A DNA stretch of 64,000 nt, from the NCBI GenBank assembly GCA_029432795.1, contig JARNMJ010000007.1, positions 55,124-119,123 on the forward strand. Reading direction: 5' to 3'. The position numbers were made by a program, and so were the translations under genes. Shown here piece after piece: positions 9,083 through 17,660 of the stretch (position 1 is the stretch's first letter; every line of letters starts with the position of its first letter). Source of the stretch: Pontiellaceae bacterium B12219 (GTDB taxonomy: Bacteria > Verrucomicrobiota > Kiritimatiellia > Kiritimatiellales > Pontiellaceae). Under the pieces are notes generated by a model. It ran no database searches and was not told where the DNA came from. It saw only the letters and a list, made by a program, of their open reading frames with translations.

Positions 9083-11062
9083 ATGGATATTAAATTAATA
9101 GCAAATACGATCCGCGGACTTTCGATGGACGGCGTGCAGGCCGCAAACTCCGGCCATCCGGGGATGCCGATGGGCATGGCTGATGTTGCCGCCGTTCTCT
9201 GGACGCAGTATCTCAAACACAATCCGGAAAACCCCGCGTGGATCGATCGCGATCGCTTTATTCTCTCCTGCGGACATGGTTCAATGCTGATCTATTCGCT
9301 GCTGCATCTCTCCGGCTACGATCTGCCGATCGAAGAACTGCAGAATTTCCGCCAGTGGGACAGCAAAACCGCCGGTCACCCGGAATTCGGTCACACCGTG
9401 GGGGTGGAAACCACCACAGGACCATTGGGGCAGGGCGCAGGAAACGGTGTTGGAATGGCGATTGCGGAAGAAATGCTTGCCGCACGTTTCAACACGGAAA
9501 CGAAAAAGATTGTTGACCACCATACCTACGTTTTCTGTTCGGAAGGCGAATTGGAAGAAGGCATTTCAAACGAAGTCTTCTCGCTGGCCGGTAACCACGG
9601 CCTCAGCAAATTGGTTGTCTTCTATGACGAAAACTTTATTTCCATCGAAGGGGATGTTCGCATCACCTACACCGACGATGTCGACAAACGCATGGAAGCC
9701 TACGGATGGCAGGTCCTGCGCATTGATGGGCACAATTATGAAGAAATTCAGGCTGCCATTGAAGCTGCTAAAGCCGAAACCGAAAAGCCTTCCTTCATCG
9801 TTTGTCAAACCAAGATCGGTTTTGGCTCCCCGAACAAAGAAGGTACCCACGGCTGTCACGGTGCTCCGCTTGGTGAAGAAGAAGTGCTTCTCACCAAAAA
9901 GGCGCTCGGCATGCCCGAAGATAAATTCTTCGTTCCGCAGGAAGTGCGCGACTTTTTTGCCGCCCGCCTCGCTGAATTGAAGAAAGCAGAAGCTGACTGG
10001 AACACCGAGTTTGCTGCATGGCGCTCGGAAAATGCCGCTCTTGCTGCACAGTGGGACATCCACATGAGCCAGGAAATTCCTGCTGACCTCGCTGAAAAGA
10101 TGCCGGTCTTTGATAAACCGCTGGCGACCCGTGTTGCCTCAGGAAAAGTATTGCAGGAACTCGCGAAAGAGCTCCCGTTCCTTGTGGGCGGATCGGCCGA
10201 CCTCAACGGGTCGAATATGACCAATCTGGACGACTATTCCGACATCGGAAAAGATGCCTTCGATGGACGTAACTTCCACTATGGAGTACGCGAAATCGGA
10301 ATGGGTGCCATCATGAACGGTGTGCAGGTTCACGGCGGATTCCGTATCTACGGTGCCACCTTCCTCGTTTTTGCGGACTACGTTCGTCCGACTCTGCGTG
10401 TTGCGGCTCTGATGAACCTTCCGGTCATTTATGTACTGACGCACGACAGCTTCTGGGTGGGCGAGGACGGCCCGACGCATCAGCCGATCGAAACCATTAA
10501 CAGCCTGCGTATGATGCCGAATGTTACAGTTTTCCGTCCGAGTGATCCGAAAGAAACCGGCTGCGCATGGCAGGCCGCACTGAAGAACACTTCCGGACCG
10601 AGCATCCTCTGCCTGACGCGTCAGAACCTCGAAGTGCTCGACCGCGAAACCTACAATATGGATGGTCAGCTCAGCAAGGGCGCCTACACCATCTACCAGA
10701 GCGGTGAAGGACAGCCGGATCTGCTCATGATCGCCACCGGTTCAGAAGTGAAAACCACTCTCGATGCCGCTGAAAAACTTGGCGCCGAAGGCACCAACGT
10801 TCGCGTTGTGGCGATGCCTTGCCGCGAGCTCTTCGAAGCTCAGGATGAAGCTTATCAGGCAGAAGTTATGGCTGACGGATGCACGAAGCGCATGGTCGTT
10901 GAGGCCGGATCTTCCTTCGGATGGGAAAAATACATCGGACGTTGCGGCGCAGCCGTCTGTAAGGACACCTTCGGCGCTTCAGCTCCGGGTGCTGTGTTGG
11001 CAGAAAAATTCGGTTTCACGGCTGATAATGTCTACAACGTAGCGAAAGATCTGCTGGGTTAG
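9083..11062 (+). CDS. tkt: Transketolase
   Basis: A full-length 659-residue transketolase. Visible are GHPGMPMGMA (~22-31), CGHGSMLIY, ETTTGPLGQGAGNGVGMA, the TPP/Mg region from EGELEEG to the DEN of VVFYDENFISIEG, and the pyrimidine-domain VGEDGPTHQPIE motif. It transfers two-carbon units between ketose and aldose phosphates in the non-oxidative pentose phosphate pathway. It follows the FGGY kinase by 24 bp with a GGGATAGAT ribosome site, so hexose phosphate made by the upstream enzymes could pass straight to it. A heptamer array lies immediately downstream. Confidence 0.95.
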   Translation: MDIKLIANTIRGLSMDGVQAANSGHPGMPMGMADVAAVLWTQYLKHNPENPAWIDRDRFILSCGHGSMLIYSLLHLSGYDLPIEELQNFRQWDSKTAGHPEFGHTVGVETTTGPLGQGAGNGVGMAIAEEMLAARFNTETKKIVDHHTYVFCSEGELEEGISNEVFSLAGNHGLSKLVVFYDENFISIEGDVRITYTDDVDKRMEAYGWQVLRIDGHNYEEIQAAIEAAKAETEKPSFIVCQTKIGFGSPNKEGTHGCHGAPLGEEEVLLTKKALGMPEDKFFVPQEVRDFFAARLAELKKAEADWNTEFAAWRSENAALAAQWDIHMSQEIPADLAEKMPVFDKPLATRVASGKVLQELAKELPFLVGGSADLNGSNMTNLDDYSDIGKDAFDGRNFHYGVREIGMGAIMNGVQVHGGFRIYGATFLVFADYVRPTLRVAALMNLPVIYVLTHDSFWVGEDGPTHQPIETINSLRMMPNVTVFRPSDPKETGCAWQAALKNTSGPSILCLTRQNLEVLDRETYNMDGQLSKGAYTIYQSGEGQPDLLMIATGSEVKTTLDAAEKLGAEGTNVRVVAMPCRELFEAQDEAYQAEVMADGCTKRMVVEAGSSFGWEKYIGRCGAAVCKDTFGASAPGAVLAEKFGFTADNVYNVAKDLLG

Positions 11063-11081
11063 CCTGCACGAAGATCTGAAT

Positions 11082-11140
11082 GTCAAAGGTCGAAGGTCGC
11101 GGTGTCAATTTTGTGACCTTCGGCTTTCGGCCTTTTTGAC
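11082..11140. repeat. Heptamer repeat array forming an inverted repeat
   Basis: Between transketolase and the phosphohexomutase gene. The left arm has 7-bp units gtcaaag, gtcgaag, gtcgcgg; the right arm has the inverted type (accttcg, gctttcg, gcctttttgac). The arms are complementary over most of their length and could form a hairpin ending in a T-rich stretch, so it may double as a weak terminator. Same architecture as the array at 3120, different unit. Confidence 0.75.
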
Positions 11141-11168
11141 TTTTTACCCCCTGAGAAAGGATGGAAAG

Positions 11169-12650
11169 ATGGATACCTATTTTAAATTACAGAACGGAAG
11201 CGATGTGCGAGGAATTGCCCTTGAGGGCGTTGAGGGTGAATCGGTTAATCTGACGCCCGCGATTGCGCGTACCATCGGTTATGCTTTTTTCCAGTGGCTG
11301 GAAAAGAAGCTGGGTAAGTCCGACTTAAGCGTTGCGGTCGGAACCGATTCCCGCCTTTCTGCCGATGCGATTAAAGCCGCGGTTTTCCAGGGATTGGAAA
11401 AAGGAGGCTGTGCGGTATTCGATAGCGGGCTCTCTTCCACACCGGCCATGTTTATGTCGACCGTATTTGAAAATCACGGCTACGACGGCTCCATTATGCT
11501 GACTGCGAGTCATCTGCCGTTCAACCGCAACGGACTGAAGTTTTTCACCCGTGAAGGCGGGCTCGGCAAGCAGGATATTAAGGAAATTCTTACACTCGCT
11601 ACAGCCGCCGGAGAAATCCAGCCTTTGGAAGCTTCCAATGTCCGGAAAATCGCTCTGATGGATGATTATGCCAATCATCTGGTGAAAATCATCCGCGAAG
11701 GCGCCGGAAGTGACCAACCGCTGGCCGGTCTTAAAATTGTGGTGGATGCCGGAAACGGTGCCGGCGGCTACTTTGTGGATAAGGTGCTGGACCCGCTCGG
11801 AGCAGACACCTCGGGAAGTCAGTTTCTTGATCCCGATGGTTCGTTCCCGAATCATATTCCGAATCCGGAGGATAAGGATGCCATGGAGGCCATCATTTCC
11901 GCGGTGAAGGAAAACAAGGCCGATTTCGGTATTATTTTCGACACCGATGTGGACCGTGCGGGCGCCGTTGATCAAAACGGAAAACCGATCAACCGCAATC
12001 GCTTCATTGCGCTGATGGCGACGATTGTTTTGGGCGAGCATCCCGGTTCAACGATTGTGACGGATTCGGTTACGTCCAGCGGGCTCAAATGGTATATCGA
12101 GGAAAAACTGGGCGGGGTGCACCATCGTTTCCAGCGCGGCTATAAAAACGTGATTAATGAGGCGATTCGTCTGAACGAAACCGGAACACCGAGTTTCCTG
12201 GCCTTGGAAACTTCCGGCCACGGTGCGCTGAAGGAAAACTATTTTCTGGATGACGGCGCGTATCAGATTGCTAAAATCTTAATCAAGATTGCTCAGCTTA
12301 AAGCGGCGGGCGAGGGTACGGTTGATCAGCTCATTGCGGAACTGCCGGAACCGGCCGAAGCCATTGAATTCCGCCCGCAGATTCTGGTGGATGACTTTTC
12401 GGCGTATGCAGATACGGTGCTGGCCGGTTTTACCGCTTTTGTTGAGCAGCAGGAGGGGTGGCTGCTGACGCCGAAGAATTATGAAGGCGTGCATGTGACG
12501 ACGCCCGGGGGGTGGATACTGGTTCGTAAATCGTTGCACGATCCGCAGATGCCGATCAATATTGAAAGCGATGAGCCGGGCGGTGTGGAACCGTTGAAAC
12601 GTGCGGTGTTGGAATTCCTTGCTGCATTTGACGGGTTGAAACTGCCCTAG
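11169..12650 (+). CDS. Phosphomannomutase/phosphoglucomutase family phosphohexomutase
   Basis: 493 residues from the ATG at 11169, preceded by GAAAGGATGG; a TTG start at 11136 would place the N-terminus in the repeat array. Alpha-D-phosphohexomutase hallmarks are the phosphoserine loop TASHLPFNRNG (~110-120), the Mg loop DTDVDR (~258-263), the sugar-binding loop ETSGHGALKENYF and the phosphate-binding ESDEPGGVEPL near the C-terminus. It moves phosphate between C-6 and C-1 of mannose or glucose phosphate; substrate specificity cannot be read from sequence alone. Two exact copies of the 17-bp palindrome lie in the first 80 codons and encode FQWLEK and FQGLEK. Confidence 0.9.
   Translation: MDTYFKLQNGSDVRGIALEGVEGESVNLTPAIARTIGYAFFQWLEKKLGKSDLSVAVGTDSRLSADAIKAAVFQGLEKGGCAVFDSGLSSTPAMFMSTVFENHGYDGSIMLTASHLPFNRNGLKFFTREGGLGKQDIKEILTLATAAGEIQPLEASNVRKIALMDDYANHLVKIIREGAGSDQPLAGLKIVVDAGNGAGGYFVDKVLDPLGADTSGSQFLDPDGSFPNHIPNPEDKDAMEAIISAVKENKADFGIIFDTDVDRAGAVDQNGKPINRNRFIALMATIVLGEHPGSTIVTDSVTSSGLKWYIEEKLGGVHHRFQRGYKNVINEAIRLNETGTPSFLALETSGHGALKENYFLDDGAYQIAKILIKIAQLKAAGEGTVDQLIAELPEPAEAIEFRPQILVDDFSAYADTVLAGFTAFVEQQEGWLLTPKNYEGVHVTTPGGWILVRKSLHDPQMPINIESDEPGGVEPLKRAVLEFLAAFDGLKLP
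11288..11304. repeat. 17-bp palindrome, exact copy, inside phosphohexomutase gene
   Basis: TTTCCAG-TGG-CTGGAAA; read in the gene frame it gives F-Q-W-L-E-K. Confidence 0.85.
11384..11400. repeat. 17-bp palindrome, exact copy, inside phosphohexomutase gene
   Basis: TTTCCAG-GGA-TTGGAAA; read in the gene frame it gives F-Q-G-L-E-K, 96 bp after the previous copy. Confidence 0.85.
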
Positions 12651-12687
12651 GTTGCGGGAGTCGATCTGCAACTCTTTCAAGTTGATT

Positions 12688-12724
12688 GTGAGCCTATGGA
12701 TCCGTAGGCTCACTTTCTTTTTTG
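12688..12724 (+). terminator. Rho-independent terminator
   Basis: The 9-bp perfect stem GTGAGCCTA / TAGGCTCAC with an 8-nt loop is followed by TTTCTTTTTT. It ends the phosphohexomutase transcript just before uppP. Confidence 0.85.
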
Positions 12725-12733
12725 GAGTTGTGA

Positions 12734-13525
12734 ATGGAAAATCTGCTTAAAGTCATTTTACTGGCCATCATTCAGGGGGTGACGGAATTTCTTCCGGTCA
12801 GCAGCTCCGGACATCTGGTATTGAGTAAACATTTCCTGGGGTTGGAAGCCACTACGGGGGCAATTCTTGAAATTGTACTGCATGCCGGAACGCTGATCTC
12901 GATTTTGGTTTTCTACTATAAACGGCTTGCTGAGGTTGCTGCGGGTGTTTTTCGTGGTGATAAAAGTTCCATCCGTTTTGTTCTGCTTGTTCTGCTCGGG
13001 TGTGTTCCTGCCATTGTGGTCGGATTTACGGTGAAGGATCAGCTGGAAGAAGCATTTTCCCATCCGATCTTTGTTTCCTGCATGTTGATGGCAACTGGAG
13101 TTTTTCTGATTGGAACGCAGTTTGCAAAGCCCGGTCAAAAACGCGTGGGTTGGGGAAACGGTTTGCTGATTGGTCTGATTCAGGCGGTGGCGATGCTGCC
13201 CGGCATCAGTCGTTCGGGATCAACGATTGGATTATCCCGTTTTCTGGGTATTGAACCGAAAGAAGCTGCTGAATATTCCTTTCTGATGTCGGCTCCTCTA
13301 CTGGCCGGGGTGAGCCTTCTTGCCATATTGGATTTGATGGGGAATGGGAATCATTCCGGAAATTCAGCGATGGAATTGATCGTTGGTTTTGTTGTTTCGG
13401 CGGTTGTTGGGTATTTTTCGATCAAGTGGCTGGTTTCGCTTCTGCAGCGAGGGCGCTTCTGGCGATTCGGTATCTATTGCCTGATGATGGGGATTGTCAC
13501 CTTTCTTATTTTTTCGTTTCAGTAG
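12734..13525 (+). CDS. uppP: Undecaprenyl-diphosphate phosphatase
   Basis: 263 residues, about eight hydrophobic membrane segments. The conserved N-terminal motif IQGVTEFLPVSSSGHLVL (~13-30) and the second motif PGISRSGSTIGLSRF (~155-169) identify the BacA/UppP family. It dephosphorylates undecaprenyl pyrophosphate at the membrane to recycle the lipid carrier for peptidoglycan and surface polysaccharides. Start ATG follows TTGGAG. It is transcribed after a strong terminator, so it probably has its own promoter, with the upstream gene as the next envelope-precursor enzyme. After the stop, 13526-13668 holds no recognisable feature. Confidence 0.95.
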   Translation: MENLLKVILLAIIQGVTEFLPVSSSGHLVLSKHFLGLEATTGAILEIVLHAGTLISILVFYYKRLAEVAAGVFRGDKSSIRFVLLVLLGCVPAIVVGFTVKDQLEEAFSHPIFVSCMLMATGVFLIGTQFAKPGQKRVGWGNGLLIGLIQAVAMLPGISRSGSTIGLSRFLGIEPKEAAEYSFLMSAPLLAGVSLLAILDLMGNGNHSGNSAMELIVGFVVSAVVGYFSIKWLVSLLQRGRFWRFGIYCLMMGIVTFLIFSFQ

Positions 13526-13668
13526 TTCTGTCTTTTCTAGCTTTTTCTGGGTTTTCAGGCGGACTGTGACTCAAAAAAAATCGTCTTATTTTTCCTTAAC
13601 ATCGCTTGTGCAGGGGCGATTTGCCTATAGAGTAATCATCAATTACGGGAGACAGCCTCTGGCTGGTA

Positions 13669-15606
13669 ATGAAAATTTATAGAATAATTTCATTTCATTT
13701 TATGGCACTTGGTTTTCTGTTGCTGTCGACATCCATCGTTGAGGCCGCTTCGGTCGTTGCACCGCCGGTTACAGTTTCCGGCACTTCCAGCAATGATGTG
13801 CTGACGGGTACATCGGGCAATGATGTGATCGACGGTGGTGAAGGTGCGGATACGATGACCGGCCTGGCGGGCGATGATCTGTATTATGTGGATAACAAGT
13901 TCGATGTGGTGATTGAGCAACCGGATGAGGGGTACGATATCGTTGAACTGAACTATTGCAACTGGACCAATTATGGTGTTGGGCTGGAGGCTGAAATTTA
14001 TCAGACCCCCACGAATGTGGAAAAGGTTGTGATGGGGTATGATGCGTTCGATGTTGTGGAGATGGAGTCCGGTCTCATGGCTCATGTCTATGGTGATCCG
14101 CTCGACTGGCGAGGCCTGCTGGATGACAACCAGTTTGATAATGCGAGTAATCTGGTCAATACCTGTACCATGGCTTCGATTGCGAATGTGATGACCATGC
14201 TTGGCTCTCCGACCACCGAAGAAAAGGTGCTGGCCTATATGCTGGCCAACAATTTGGTTGGCATTCCGAGCAAAGGAGATACACCGCCTGCCTTTGTAGA
14301 AACGGCTCTCGAAAATGGGTATGGCTGCAGTGTGACGCGATCGACAGTGCTCCCGGTGGAGGAAGTGGCCGAATTCCTGAAAAACGGGCATGCTATTATT
14401 ATGGGTGTGGATTATGGCGTTGTGAATGAAGGCGCAGATCCTCGCGATTACGACGATCATGCCATCACCCTGACCGGCGTCGCGTTTGATGCCGTCTCGG
14501 GAGAGGTTGCCGGGTTCTATTATTGCGATAGTGGTGACGAAGATAATCCATCCGGCGCGTCTTTCATGTCGACCAATCTGTATTATGAAGCACATGCGCA
14601 ATATACGAATGCGCAGATCCTCGTGATTGATGCCCCTCTAAAAGTTCAGCGGGATAATTTTCGTGTGAACCGGTGGGATGTTTCCGGGGGAATTATTATC
14701 GGGAACCGCGGCGATAACGTCGTTGTGCTGACCAATGGGAATGATTATGTCGAAGGAAACTCCGGCGATGATCTGCTTGCAGATGAGAGCGGTGGAAACG
14801 ATGTATTTGTTCCAGGGGTTGGAAATGATGAAATCGTCAGCAAAGTAGGTGCCGACTATTTTATATTTTCCGTTGACGGTGGAGATGACCGGATTTTTGA
14901 TAAAGATACTGAATCCGATTGGGTTGCATTTGATGCCTCTGTGGACTCAGCATCCATTTTTTTTGCCTACGATGGGGCGGACCTGACGATCGGTTATGAT
15001 TCGAATGCAACGATTCAGGTCGTGGATTATGCTGGATTTCGATCGGTCGGGATTCGGCGGGCCGATGGATTCGGGATCGGGCATTCGGCACTTTCGAATC
15101 TGGTTGAGCAGATGGAGGCCTATTGCATCGCTAACAGCGTGGATTTTACGGATTTGGATGCGGTGCGCGCAGATAGCGGTTTGGCTGCCTTGATTTCCGG
15201 CAGCTGGCAGGTGGAGACTTCCCCGATCCCATATAGAGCATGGGCAGTCCTTCAGGGGATTTCCCATGAAGAGCAGGATTATGCCGTTTCTCCGGCCGGG
15301 GATGGTATCGGAAATTTATTGAAGTATGCTGCCGGTCTGGACCCGTTGGTTTCGTATTCGCTCACGAACCTATATACCTATGCATCGGATAGTTCAGAGC
15401 AACGCTTTAAAATGACCTATCAGCAATCCAAACGTTCGCTGGCCAATTTTGTTGCGGAATGGACGCCGTCGTTAACAAATGCATGGACTTCCTCCGGTGT
15501 GGAACTGGAATTGCTGGATGAATCGCTTACTGACGCAATATGGGAAGCTTCGCTCCCGCTCGGGCAGGTTGGGTTCATGCGGTTGCGCGCTGAGCTCAAC
15601 GAATAG
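13669..15606 (+). CDS. Secreted protein with RTX-type repeats flanking a C39-like peptidase domain
   Basis: 645 residues. A signal peptide covers ~1-26. RTX-like calcium-binding nonapeptides (LTGTSGNDVIDGGEGADTM, ~45-63) precede a papain-like segment with a candidate Cys in NLVNTCTMASIANVM (~165), His in DYDDHAITL (~266) and Asp in FYYCDSGDE (~287), the order Cys-His-Asp of C39-like peptidases. A second RTX-like stretch (NGNDYVEGNSGDDLL) follows at ~362-376. The C-terminus has GDGIGNLLKYAAGLDPL, a motif common at the end of secreted PVC proteins. Calcium-dependent folding outside the cell is expected. No secretion partners are adjacent and the substrate is unknown. Confidence 0.65.
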   Translation: MKIYRIISFHFMALGFLLLSTSIVEAASVVAPPVTVSGTSSNDVLTGTSGNDVIDGGEGADTMTGLAGDDLYYVDNKFDVVIEQPDEGYDIVELNYCNWTNYGVGLEAEIYQTPTNVEKVVMGYDAFDVVEMESGLMAHVYGDPLDWRGLLDDNQFDNASNLVNTCTMASIANVMTMLGSPTTEEKVLAYMLANNLVGIPSKGDTPPAFVETALENGYGCSVTRSTVLPVEEVAEFLKNGHAIIMGVDYGVVNEGADPRDYDDHAITLTGVAFDAVSGEVAGFYYCDSGDEDNPSGASFMSTNLYYEAHAQYTNAQILVIDAPLKVQRDNFRVNRWDVSGGIIIGNRGDNVVVLTNGNDYVEGNSGDDLLADESGGNDVFVPGVGNDEIVSKVGADYFIFSVDGGDDRIFDKDTESDWVAFDASVDSASIFFAYDGADLTIGYDSNATIQVVDYAGFRSVGIRRADGFGIGHSALSNLVEQMEAYCIANSVDFTDLDAVRADSGLAALISGSWQVETSPIPYRAWAVLQGISHEEQDYAVSPAGDGIGNLLKYAAGLDPLVSYSLTNLYTYASDSSEQRFKMTYQQSKRSLANFVAEWTPSLTNAWTSSGVELELLDESLTDAIWEASLPLGQVGFMRLRAELNE

Positions 15607-15672
15607 GTTTTCTTCCTGCCAATCGCCGGAGATTTCGCTTGAATTGCGGGTTCGGTTTGCACATATTTGATC

Positions 15673-15793
15673 GGTCTTCAGGGCAGGGTGCAATTCCCGA
15701 CCGGCGGTAAAAGTCCGCGAGTTTTTCCAATGTTTGGACGAACACGATGCAGTGTAATTCTGCGACCGACAGTAAAGTCTGGATGAGAGAAGA
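15673..15793 (+). promoter_or_regulatory. FMN riboswitch aptamer (RFN element)
   Basis: Conserved blocks in order: TCTTCAGGGCAGGGTG, AATTCCCGACCGGCGGTAA, GTCCGCGAG, a variable arm, GTGTAATTCTGCGACCGACAG and AGTCTGGATGAGAGAAGA. It binds FMN and sits upstream of ribBA with a terminator between, so it should stop transcription when FMN is plentiful. The variable arm (15724-15740) carries a diverged copy of the 17-bp palindrome. Confidence 0.95.
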
Positions 15794-15821
15794 CTGTGCG
15801 AAGCTATGTATTCGTAAAATG

Positions 15822-15851
15822 CCCTGAAGATGTACGTCTTTAGGGTTTTTT
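15822..15851 (+). terminator. Expression-platform terminator of the FMN riboswitch
   Basis: A hairpin with arms CCCTGAAGA and TCTTTAGGG around a TGTACG loop is followed by a T run, ending 17 bp before the ribBA start. This is the off-state terminator. Confidence 0.85.
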
Positions 15852-15868
15852 GACATACAGGAGCAGCT

Positions 15869-17074
15869 ATGAGCGACAGCATATTCGATCCGATTGAGGA
15901 TGTGATCGAGGCATTCAAAAACGGTGAAATCATCGTGATGACCGACGACGAAGATCGCGAGAATGAAGGCGATCTGATTTGCGCGGCGGAAAAAATTACC
16001 CCCGAAATTATTAACTTCATGGTCACCCATGCCCGTGGGCTGGTTTGTGTTCCAATGGAAGAGCAGCAGTTGCGGCGGTTGGGGCTGTCGCGTATGACTC
16101 CGGCTCATTCTTCGGATCAATATCATACCGCCTTTATGGATTCGGTTGATATCCGCAGTGGAACGACCACCGGCATCAGTGCCAGCGACCGTGCTGCGAC
16201 CGTTGATGCGTTGATTTCTGATACGAGCCAGGCTCAGGATTTCATTAAACCGGGTCACATGTTTCCGCTCAAGGCCGTTAAAGGCGGAGTGCTGGAGCGT
16301 GCCGGACATACGGAAGGAACGGTGGACCTGGCCCGAATCTGCGGTCTGAAACCGGCCGGCGTGATCTGCGAAATTCTGCGGGAAGACGGTGAGATGATGC
16401 GGATGGAGGAGCTTCGCAAATTTTCCAATACGCACGGTCTGAAAATGACGGCTGTTTCCGAGATAGTTAAATACCGCTACATTCACGAAAAACTGATTCA
16501 TCATGAACGTGAAATCAATATGCCGACAGATGCAGGCCCCTTTCGTCTGCGGCTCTACAGCTCGGATGTGGATCACAAAGATCATCTGGCATTGATTTGC
16601 GGAACTGCCGAATCGGGTAAAACGCCTCTGGTTCGGGTGCATTCCGAATGCCTTACCGGCGATGTGTTTCATTCCATGCGTTGCGATTGCGGCCAGCAGT
16701 TGCACGCGGCGATGCATGCTGTTCAGGAACATGGCTATGGCGCAATTGTTTATATGCGTCAGGAGGGTCGTGGGATCGGGCTGGCAAAAAAACTGCATGC
16801 TTACGAACTTCAGGAAAATGGAATGGATACCGTGGAAGCCAACGAGCATCTCGGGTTCGATGCCGACCTGCGCGACTATGGTGTTGGCGCCCAGATTCTG
16901 AAGGATATGGGGATGACGGAAATTAAGCTGCTGACCAATAATCCGGCCAAAATCAGTGGGTTGGATAAATACGGTATTGAAGTGGTCGAACGCGTGCCGC
17001 TCGTACTTCCGCCCTCCGAGTATAACGACCATTATCTGGCTACCAAGCGCGATAAGATGGGACATATAATTTAG
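15869..17074 (+). CDS. ribBA: Bifunctional 3,4-dihydroxy-2-butanone-4-phosphate synthase / GTP cyclohydrolase II
   Basis: 401 residues. The N-terminal RibB domain (~1-205) has DDEDRENEGDLICAAE (acidic Mg/substrate loop) and RAGHTEGTVDLAR; the C-terminal RibA domain (~210-395) has HSECLTGDVFHSMRCDCG (zinc cysteines) and RQEGRGIGL. RibB makes dihydroxybutanone phosphate from ribulose 5-phosphate; RibA opens GTP in the first step of riboflavin synthesis. All key residues appear present in both halves. RBS AGGAG at 15859-15863. Controlled by the FMN riboswitch just upstream; ribH follows after a 72-bp gap containing a stem-loop. Confidence 0.96.
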   Translation: MSDSIFDPIEDVIEAFKNGEIIVMTDDEDRENEGDLICAAEKITPEIINFMVTHARGLVCVPMEEQQLRRLGLSRMTPAHSSDQYHTAFMDSVDIRSGTTTGISASDRAATVDALISDTSQAQDFIKPGHMFPLKAVKGGVLERAGHTEGTVDLARICGLKPAGVICEILREDGEMMRMEELRKFSNTHGLKMTAVSEIVKYRYIHEKLIHHEREINMPTDAGPFRLRLYSSDVDHKDHLALICGTAESGKTPLVRVHSECLTGDVFHSMRCDCGQQLHAAMHAVQEHGYGAIVYMRQEGRGIGLAKKLHAYELQENGMDTVEANEHLGFDADLRDYGVGAQILKDMGMTEIKLLTNNPAKISGLDKYGIEVVERVPLVLPPSEYNDHYLATKRDKMGHII

Positions 17075-17128
17075 TGAAGCGTGCATGTTGAACCGTAATT
17101 TCAGATTCACGGTTCAATTGCCGCTTTT
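17074..17128. other. Intercistronic stem-loop between ribBA and ribH
   Basis: A perfect 9-bp inner stem TTGAACCGT (17088-17096) / ACGGTTCAA (17109-17117) is enclosed by a second imperfect pairing of GTGAAGCG with CGCTTTTCAC. No T run follows, so it is more likely an mRNA-processing or stability element than a terminator. Confidence 0.6.
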
Positions 17129-17145
17129 CACGCAAGGAGTAAGCA

Positions 17146-17658
17146 ATGGGAAAAGGTATTTCCAAATCAATTGATCCGATTGAAGGGGTCCGTGCCAATC
17201 AAGTCCTGGGAAACCTGGATGCATCCGGAATGCGTTTCGGGATTGTAGTGGCTCGCTTTAACGATGAACTGACTAACGAACTGGCGCGTTCCGCATTCCA
17301 ATGTCTGGAAAAAAACGGAGCAAAGCCGGAAACAATCGACCTGGTGCGCGTGCCGGGGGCCTATGAGGTTCCGGTGATTGCCGAAAAAATGGCGGCGAGC
17401 AAACGCTATGACGCTTTGATTGTGCTGGGCGTTGTGGTGGAAGGTGAAACGCAGCATGCCCAGATGATTATTGATACAACCGGACAGACGGTGCTGGATA
17501 TTTCCTGCCGGCATCAGATCCCCGTCATTAACGAAATTGTAGGCGTCCGTACCTGGGCGCAGGCCGAAGCCCGCTGCCTGGGCGGCGAAAATACCCGCGG
17601 TTGGTATGCCGCCGAAGCCGCCATTGAAACCGCACGCGTTCATAAAAAACTTGGATAA
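17146..17658 (+). CDS. ribH: 6,7-dimethyl-8-ribityllumazine synthase
   Basis: 170 residues. Lumazine synthase marks are VVARFNDELTNEL (~32-44), VPGAYEVPV, LGVVVEGETQHAQ with the catalytic His, and EIVGVRTWAQAEARC. It condenses dihydroxybutanone phosphate with the ribityl-pyrimidine, the penultimate step of riboflavin synthesis, normally in a 60-subunit shell or pentamer. The first ~25 residues are an extra tail. RBS AAGGAG. Residues FQCLEK (~52-57) derive from a near-exact copy of the 17-bp palindrome at 17295-17311, where homologues usually have an unrelated helix sequence. Ends 2 bp before nusB. Confidence 0.95.
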   Translation: MGKGISKSIDPIEGVRANQVLGNLDASGMRFGIVVARFNDELTNELARSAFQCLEKNGAKPETIDLVRVPGAYEVPVIAEKMAASKRYDALIVLGVVVEGETQHAQMIIDTTGQTVLDISCRHQIPVINEIVGVRTWAQAEARCLGGENTRGWYAAEAAIETARVHKKLG

Positions 17659-17660
17659 AT

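Noticed and set aside
15596..17110. A 504-residue minus-strand open frame over ribBA
   Set aside because: It lies opposite a fully conserved ribBA gene, has no recognisable motif, and its length follows from codon use on the other strand.
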